From: Ctena decussata
Taxonomy: Eukaryota > Mollusca > Bivalvia > Lucinida > Lucinidae
DNA length: 64,000 nucleotides
Direction: 5' to 3'
NCBI GenBank assembly: GCA_963989385.1
Contig: OZ022513.1
Coordinates: forward strand, 23,439,928 to 23,503,927
Shown here: in pieces, positions 56,480 to 64,000 of the stretch
How positions within the stretch are numbered: position 1 is the first letter of the stretch
Layout of the letters: the number at the start of each line of letters is the position of its first letter
Translations under genes and position numbers: made by a program
The notes under the pieces: generated by a model
Told to the model about the DNA's origin: nothing
The model's input: only the letters and a program-made list of their open reading frames with translations
Database searches by the model: none

Positions 56480-57235
56480 CATCTTCCTCTTATGTAAACT
56501 TTGGGGTGGACACGATTTCCATAGTCCATACGATTATGTAAAACTTTGGAGTAGACATGATCTCCACACTAATATCTTATGTAAAGCTTTTGAATGGACA
56601 TGATTTCCACTCTAATATTTTATGTAAAGCTTTGGAGTGGACATGATTTCCACTCTAATATCTTATGTAAAGCTTTGGAGTGGACATGATTTCCATAATC
56701 CATACTATTATGTAAAGCTTTGGAGTGGACATGATTTCCACACTAGTATCTTATGTAAAGCTTGGGAGTGGACATGATTTCCACTCTAATATCTTATGTA
56801 AAGCTTTGGAGTGGACATGATTTCCATAATCCATACTATTATGTAAAGCTTTGGAGTGGACATGATTTCCACACTAGTATCTTATGTAAAGCTTGGGAGT
56901 GGACATGATTTCCACTCTAATATCTTATGTAAAGCTTTGGAGTGGACATGATTTCCATAATCCATACTATTATGTAAAGCTTTGGAGTGGACATGATTTC
57001 CACACTAGTATCTTATGTAAAGTTTTGGAGTGGGCATGATTTCCACACTAGTATCTTATGTAAAGCTTTGGAGTGGACATGATTTCCACACTAATATCTT
57101 ATGTAAAGCTTCGGAGTGGACATGATTTCCATACTAATATCTTACGTAAAACTTTGGAGTGGACATGATTTACATACAAACATCTTGTGTAAAACTTTGG
57201 AGTGGATATGGTTTCCGTACTAATAACTATAAATG
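56480..57235. repeat. 43/45 bp satellite with 131 bp higher-order period
   Basis: About 17 tandem units on GTAAAGCTTTGGAGTGGACA then TGATTTCCACACTAATATCT TAT. A 45 bp variant has CATAATCCATACTATTAT. From about 56760 the order (CTTGGGAG 43-mer, 45-mer, ACACTAGT 43-mer) repeats with a 131 bp period, while the units at both ends are more diverged. Confidence 0.92.
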
Positions 57236-57430
57236 GCACAAGTTTGTTATAAATGAACAAAAAAAAGGTTCTTGTTCTCTGCATTTTGTCTAATATTGCT
57301 TTAAATTTGTACCAAATTTTGCGAAAGAATCATCTGGTGATTCTAAAAATATAAAGCTGATATGATTTCCATACTTAAACTACAACAGTGGATAATTTCA
57401 TGTAAACTGCAAGATACATTTTTTTGTTTT

Positions 57431-58349
57431 GTTTTTATGCCCCCGAAGGAACTTCGGGTGGCATATTAAAATCGCACCGTCCGTCCGTCAGTCTGTCTGT
57501 CCGTCTTTCCGTCCGTCCGTTACAAATCGTGTCTCAGCTATAACTTTAAAACTACTGAAGCAAATTTGATGAAACTTCACTGATAGATAAAGCATAATGT
57601 GAAGGTGTGTCGCGCACAAGTCTTAGTTCCCTATGCCCACGGTCAAGGTCACAGTTGGGTCTGAGGTCAAATTGTGTCTCAGAATCGTGTCTCAGCAATT
57701 ACTTATAAACTACTGAAGCAAATTGAATGAAACTTCACAGAAAGAAGAAGCATAATGAGAAGGTGTGTCACACATAAGATTTAGGTTACCACATTCAAGG
57801 TCAAGGTCACAATCAGGGGTCAAAGGTCAAATCTTGCCTCTGCCATAACTTGAAACCTGCTGAAGGGACTTTCATCAAACTTCACAGAAAGGTAAACCAT
57901 AATGAGAAGGTGTGTTATACACAGTATTTATGATCCCAAATCCAAGGTCAAGGTCACAATCTGGGGTCAGAAGTCAAATGATGTCTCAGCAATTACTCAG
58001 AAAAGTACCAAAGCAAATATTGCAGAAAAATAAAGCCTACTGAGAAGATTTTCCATTCGAAAGACATATGTTTCCACATCCAAGGTCAAAGTCATAGCCA
58101 GAGGTTAAAGATCAACTCATTTATCCTCAATTACTTAAAAGCTACTGAATCAAACTTCATTAATTTTCATGAAAAGGGAAAAAAGAATGAGATGATTCAC
58201 AAATTATGGCCAGGGTCACAGTCACAAATAAGAATGTATGTCATGTGCAAGACTCAGGCTCCACGTTCAAGGTCAAGGTCACAACCAGGACTCAAAGGTC
58301 AGTTTAAGGGACCTTCGGGGGCATTTGTTACACACTGTAACATTTCTTG
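57431..58349 (+). mobile_element. HINE/pearl-like element
   Basis: TTTTTATGCCCCCGAAGGAA then CTTCGGGTGGCAT (5' hairpin), GTCCGTCCGTCAGTCTGTCT leader, and five units of about 155 bp with GGTCAAGGTCACA, AGGTGTGT and CTACTGAAGCAAA. The 3' end is CCTTCGGGGGCATTTGTTAC then ACACTGTAACATTTCTTG. Plus orientation, downstream of CACTIN. Confidence 0.82.
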
Positions 58350-59130
58350 TTTCAACTATATCATTTGAAGATTCTTTATATTTGTTCCTAGATTACTGAA
58401 ATTGTCTTCAGTGCATTTTTATAGAGCTAGAGTAAACACCATTTTCATTTCCATGCTAAAAATTACGAAAGGGAATTGTAGGTGGAGTTACAGTGCTTGT
58501 TTTCCACATATTATCTGATAAAGTCTTATACTTTTACCAAGTTTTGTGAAAATATGGTCAGCAGTGTTTGTGCTGTAAAGCAGAAACTGTTTCTAAGTTA
58601 AACATTACAAAGAACATACTTCTATAAAAAATGTAGGTGGAGTTACAGTTCTTGTTCACTCCACATCATCTAATGATGATTTGTATTTGTACAAAGTTTA
58701 CTGAAAATACCTTCAACCGTTTTAAAGTTATGGAGTGGGCAAATTTGTGAGAGATGGATGAATGACTGGACACAGATGTACAGACAGACAACCACGGGAG
58801 GGGAGACATCAATATGGTTATTTACCCATACATCTTAAATGTTTAAAACAATGGATTATCATATATAACACAAAACACACAAACAAAATTAGTTTTATTA
58901 GAAAACAATTTCAAAATCTAGTCAATTCAAATAAATACTATCTGACTGCAACATGGGAAACTACCTTCCATAAAAATTCTTAGTATTTGGACATATAGTC
59001 CTGAGAAAAAGGTGCAGACCCAGATCAGACTGCTCCTGCATTCACTAATGCAGAGATGAACCATTAAAATCCTATTAAGTCGCCATGAATAGCCCATGGA
59101 AATCATGAGACCCATTTAAGGCAGCCACTA
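58350..59130. other. intergenic, degenerate units
   Basis: Three loosely similar stretches around GTAGGTGGAGTTACAGTKCT TGTT (58480, 58634) and CATMATCTRATRA, suggesting an old tandem repeat. Otherwise no feature. Confidence 0.35.
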
Positions 59131-59149
59131 TTCTTTGTAGAAGAAATTA

Positions 59150-60070
59150 ATGGTGTTCATTTTCAACCAATTAAACTCTTTGTTAATGGCCTTTATTAGA
59201 AGTTTAAACCATGAAAATGGCTTGAAATACAGTTGAATTTAGTATTGTGTCATTTAATTAATGGCATTAAAATTTCATTCGCAATTACTTCTTTCTTTTA
59301 GTTTTGTTCATGCCCATCATTGCTAAAACAAAGCTTTATTTATGACCATTACAGACAATGCAGCTAACGGCAATTTAGTTGGATCCTAAAATCATTGACC
59401 CTTTAGTTTAGAAAACTTTTATCTTGTACCATAAAACTGGATAATGACCATAAATTGAGCATCTAATGAGCATTAACAAGGAAAATGCAGCTTAAAACAG
59501 ATAAGATTTTGTTTCATGGCCATGATAAATATCATGCAAAAATCTATGACCATTAGTGTCATCATTATTTACATCAATATTTACAGTAATGGCCATTTAC
59601 ATTGTATATGCTGATCATTAAAAAACCAGTACCACTTAAAATTGATGTGATTTTTTTTTCATACCCATGATTACATGGCGCTTAAATGTATGGCCATTAA
59701 TGTAAACTTTAAATCATAAATCCAACGTTCATGACCTTTAAAGTCACCATTTAACACCAATATTTAACTGTAATGACCATTAACATTGCATCTAATGGGC
59801 ATTAACGAGACAAGTACTGCTTCAAACTGATGAGATTTTATTTCATGCCCATGATAAACATGGTGTTAAAAAGTTTGTCCATTAATATAACAGTTAATAC
59901 ACAGATAATAGTAGCAAAGGTCATGAAATGTTTATGTAATGGGTATTAACAAGATGAAATAATTGCTTAAAACTGATGTGATTTTATTCTTTGCTATGAT
60001 AAACAAGATGTAAAAATTCATGGTCATTATGTTTTTCAATAAATGATAAATAAAATAGTAGTAAATGAAG
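59150..60070. repeat. degenerate satellite, units about 150-185 bp
   Basis: CTTAAAACTGATGTGATTTT then ATTTCATGCCCATGATAAAC recurs with changes near 59493, 59634, 59820 and 59965, each followed by a ATGACCATTAATGT-type string. Earlier, weaker units reach back to about 59150. Confidence 0.6.
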
Positions 60071-60237
60071 TAGATCATTTCACTGCCATTTGCTTTTCAT
60101 ACATTTCATAAGAGCTTTTTAAATTCATTAAAATTTTATATTCTGATAAGGTAGTTAATAATATATTTTTCTGTGATAATTTCATGTTATTCTGAGAGAG
60201 CAACAAGAGAAAATGCACATTATTTTTGTACATCTCA

Positions 60238-62255
60238 ATAGACCTTTTCCACATTGTTTCTGCGCATGCGCGTACAGCGTTATGTCCCGATAATCGGCGA
60301 GACTTTACACAGGTGGGGCAACAGATTTTACACTTATGAGACTTTACATGTAATGAGTGATAATTTACTTGTTTTAATCATTTATATGCTTATTGATTAT
60401 TAAATTAAATTCATATCTTTATTTTAGGCAATCTTATACATCAATGATTGTGAAGACTTGTCTTTAGTTTACTAATATAAATATTTTTAATTTGAAATTG
60501 GGAGATTAAGATAGACAATATTTAATGTATACTTAGAATTAAAGCTATAAAACACAGAATATTTCTTTATTTTATTTGATTTTTCTCTATCAAATTGACC
60601 TTTTCCAATCGAACCCTCTTTAATGAATAAGTGATAATGGAAATGAAAGGCATCTCTAAAACACCTCATTATTAAACTTTTAAAACAAGTGCTGTGACCA
60701 CTGCTGGCCACTTGGGGCCCCTGTGGGATATATTCCTGAATCACTCAAGTACAATCTTGAAAATGTAAGAGATCTGAATACTATATTTTAAACTTTGCTG
60801 ATAAGCAATCCAATAATCAAATAATAATAATAATAATAAAAGAGTAAACACGCAAAAAGTAAATAAGCAAATGACAAAAAAAAAAAAGAACTAAAACCAT
60901 TCTTCACAACGGAAGTTATGTATGACTTTATGACAGCACTAATCAAAGACGAAAAAGTGTGATTTAGATTAATATTGTGTTAAAAATAAAGATATAGAAA
61001 AGAAAAAGTTATTACTGTTTTTTTTTTTTTTTCAAAATATTTCTGGTATTAAAACTTCGTTATTTTACTTTTTACGGGCACGTGTGTGTGTGTTTTTCCT
61101 CAATTTTTAAGTTTTTGTTTAGTACGTGAATTTCTTCATATTTCAATAAGCTTAGAACTTTAAAAAAATCCCAAACAAAATGAAAACAATATTAAATGAA
61201 TAATAGCAAGATAATAGCAAGTGAAAAGAAAAAAAATCGATTTACGGCTCCCTGCATAGACCCTAAAGACATAAATTAGGTTGAGAAACAATGTTTTGAA
61301 AAGCATTGATAGGCAGTGTGATGACATTAAACATGTTTTACACACCTTCTGAAAAGTGTGAATTTATAACAATTGACATGTTTTACAAGGGCTGACAACA
61401 CCTTTAGTTTTGTTGGTTTTAAGATAATATTTGTAAACTAAATATCACTCTTTATTTCCAGATGATAAAATTAAATGAAATAAATAACATATTCACTGTA
61501 AAAAGGGATATATATGTTCTAAATAGGGCAAAATCACGATTTCTCTTCAACTAAAGGTAACGTTTTAAATATAATTTAAAAATGCGAAAGATTCATTTAA
61601 CAGCATCTTTTTACCAGGAACAGGAGGTAAATTTGGCATTTTTGGTAATATTAAAATCAAAATTAACCTTAAAACCGTTTTTTTTTCTTTCCCAAAATTT
61701 TGAAATCATTAAAAACAACTGTTGAACATCCCTATGATAGTATTTCAGTGATGGAACTGTTGATCATTAATTAATGACAAGTTGATCTAAAAATCAACTA
61801 TGCTGCATTATGGAAAATGCAACAACTTCCCTTTACGTACCCTCTTTTCAATTTATTATGTCGGAAAATAGATAGTTTTAACATATTTTATTGCCTAAAT
61901 AACATAGCAAAGGGGTCGGGCTACAAGTTCTCACAACATTAGTTACAGCCCTTCCCCTGGTTACAGCCCTTTCCCTAGTTACAGCCCTTCCCCGGAAAAT
62001 AGATGTTTTAAAACAGCAGAACGCGTATACAAATTACAAAAATGAATAAACATTAAACAGTAAACGATTTGAACAAGAATAACCAGAAATCAATGTATAA
62101 TTAGAAATATTTAATTGGTGTATTATCAAAAAGCTATATATATATATATATAGTGTTGTATCCAAAAGTTGCCCCACGCGTGCAAAGTAAGGCGAAATCT
62201 CGCCAGGTAACAGGCCACGAGACTAGGGGAGATAACAATGTGAAAAAGGTATATT
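60238..62255. mobile_element. 2 kb element with inverted ends of about 90 bp
   Basis: Left end ACCTTTTCCACATTGTTTCT ... GGCGAGACTTTACACAGGTG then GGGCAAC. Right end (minus strand) ACCTTTTTCACATTGTTATC ... GGCGAGATTTCGCCTTACTT then TGCACGCGTGGGGCAAC. No long open frame. Contains an 18 bp motif GTTACAGCCCTTCCCC three times at 61942-61995. A relative is in CACTIN intron 9. Confidence 0.65.
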
Positions 62256-62522
62256 AATTAAAATAAAAGCTGCAGAAATTAGGCAATTTGGAAGAAAGAC
62301 AAAGCAGCCATACATGATAGCCTAGGTTGGCATGGGAGGCAGTTTCCCATGAAATCGTCTTAAACTGAAACTTTCCATGTTAGACTAGACATAACAGATG
62401 AAATATGATGAAAACACTTATCCAAACATGGCATATAAACTATGAGACTCAGTATTTCAAGATGAGCGAACGGTTAACTTGTGTCCAAGAATGTTGAAAT
62501 AAATAAAAAATGAGAATTCTGA

Positions 62523-62568
<46 letters not shown>

Positions 62569-63183
62569 TGCGCGTGGGGGGGGGGGGGGGGGTGAATTGA
62601 AGATCAGAGAAAGACCATATAAAACGAGTGTCAACATGTAGTTCAAACATGACTTAGTAGCATCGATTTGCTTCAGGGTTAAAAAACCCGAAAAATGCCC
62701 CTTTGTTGGTGATGAATGTATGTATCGATGAAATATATCGGTGAGTTATAAACTTACATGTACCCATGAAAATAATCATACGCTATCAAAGTATTTTCGT
62801 TTGGTAACAGCCCTTGAAGAAACATAGTTAACCAGGGATGATTTATGCCATCACCAAAATATATTGTACGATTGATTTAATGTTATGAGCCGGAGGCCTT
62901 TATTGAAAAATAAAATTGTCGTATCATCAATGTTTTGGTTGACCCGTTGAGTTTGTCCAAATGATATAAATTGTTTTGAGAAAATGTCGAAATGGTGACA
63001 TACTTGAAGACTGCTGTAGCTCTAACATGGTGAATAAAGGTATTGTAGTTATATTAAAAATAGCAAACCAGTAAACGAATAGATGCTTAATTCTTCGATT
63101 TTGTCTTCGGAAATCCGTGTTCATGGCCCTAAATATCGGTCACCTATCTATTCGTTTACATGCTAAACACATACACGGAGAAT
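62256..63183. other. intergenic; dinucleotide repeat only
   Basis: A (TG)n block followed by a G run at 62524-62592. No other feature was recognised. Confidence 0.5.
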
Positions 63184-63612
63184 GAACAACAGCTATCGTT
63201 TGACAGCATAGCCCAACTTTACTCGTTCTAGCCCATCGGAAAAGCAAGGTATGAAATCTATGGCCTTTTCTTCAAGGTCACTATGCGGATGTAGCTTGTA
63301 CAGTATAAAACGTAAGGCAAATATATATATTATTGACCTACATATATACAATTTCTGTATAAGTAAGCTATAGCCTTTGAATAAATTAAAATCAAATTGT
63401 ATTAAATTGGAGAACTAAGACAATGGCCTTAACCATAAGGTCTTTTGGGGAGATGGGGTAGAAGGGTATAGACCATTAACGGCATCAGTCCAAGTATCAA
63501 AGTAATTCACAAGTCTTTGTAAATTAAGTCTGTAGAAAACTCTAATCAGAGACTTAAACGTAATATCTAAGTCCAATATCTTGACCTCACATTAGGTCAC
63601 TAAGCGGGGACA
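63184..63612 (-). mobile_element. diverged HINE relic, family GACGC
   Basis: GAACAACAGCTATCGTTTGA then CAGCATAGCCCAACTTTACT parallels the left end of the GACGC copies. CTTCAAGGTCACT, AATATCTAAGTCCA and TTGACCTCACATTAGGTCAC then TAAGCGGGG follow in the expected order. The right end is lost. Confidence 0.55.
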
Positions 63613-63623
63613 AGGGTGTGTTT

Positions 63624-63696
63624 TCAGACGAACCTGCGAATTTTTGTGCCAAAGCCAAGCTCTCTAACCGCTCGACCATTGTCCAATGTTTAAGGC
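63624..63696 (-). repeat. tRNA-Ser/Leu-like SINE head
   Basis: Minus strand reads GGACAATGGTCGAGCGGTTA then GAGAGCTTGGCTTTGGCACA and CGCAGGTTCGTCTG. The A box (TGGTCGAGCGG) and a B-box-like GGTTCG are at tRNA spacing. No closing acceptor stem, so a SINE head or tRNA relic rather than a gene. Nothing is recognised from here to 64000. Confidence 0.5.
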
Positions 63697-64000
63697 ACTG
63701 ACTGACTAAGCATTAAATGCATTCCCAAACAAATAAAGCCTTATGGTTTGAGTTGGCCCTGATATGAAAATTGGTTCACGGGGTACTTTCAAACAAGCAT
63801 TTTCGCTGTATGTCATTTGTAAAACAAATAAAGTTTTCTATAAGGTAGATAGGGGGAATAGAGTATCCACTTCAGGTACTTTAAAATCGGTTAAATGTAC
63901 AAACGAATATGTTAAATGGGATGGATCAGAAAACAATGATACCAAGAATGTAAGGGCAACAATTATAAACAATGAAATGAACTCGGTTTCACCATGCATG

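Noticed and set aside
56480..57235. Regular repeats at about 43 bp spacing, considered as a CRISPR array
   Set aside because: The repeats are contiguous tandem satellite units with no unique spacers, and the DNA is eukaryotic.

Overview
This is eukaryotic, AT-rich, intron-rich DNA with no bacterial-type operons. The density of pearl-like/Helentron-associated (HINE) elements with tandem cores of about 160 bp, the tRNA-derived SINE pieces and the invertebrate-looking coding exons suggest a mollusc, most likely a bivalve. That assignment is inference.

Two host genes are supported, arranged head to head. On the minus strand, 17477 down to 3773 and continuing off the left edge, is the 5' part of a glutamate carboxypeptidase II / NAALADase-like (peptidase M28B) gene. 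Four exons encode a cytoplasmic tail, a single membrane anchor, and the start of the ectodomain with part of the PA-like domain. The zinc-peptidase domain lies outside the window. On the plus strand, 21726 to 52032, is a complete CACTIN gene: 20 coding exons, 740 residues, all introns GT-AG, with exon phases that join without a break. CACTIN is a spliceosome-associated protein also linked to Rel/NF-kB (Toll) signalling. No functional link between the two genes is evident.

Layout: 1-17.5 kb holds the NAALADase-like gene, whose introns contain HINE-like elements, foldback MITEs, SINE pieces and a 2.35 kb terminal-inverted-repeat element. 17.5-21.7 kb is the shared 5' region, with MITEs, a minisatellite, a LINE-type tail and a 316 bp tetranucleotide array. 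21.7-52.0 kb is CACTIN; intron 1 holds three LINE reverse-transcriptase fragments and other introns hold nested HINEs and MITEs. 52.1-52.6 kb holds two decayed tandem copies of the last CACTIN exon. 52.7-64 kb has no recognisable gene but contains a hairpin, a 43/45 bp satellite with a 131 bp higher-order period, another HINE, a degenerate satellite and a 2 kb element with long inverted ends.

Most interesting points: decayed terminal-exon copies behind CACTIN; HINE-like elements almost all oriented with the transcription of the gene they sit in; one repeat immediately upstream of the 3' splice sites of two CACTIN introns; a 15-mer present six times in the 2.35 kb element; and a 444 bp foldback with a 5 bp target duplication. 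I found no new multi-gene system.
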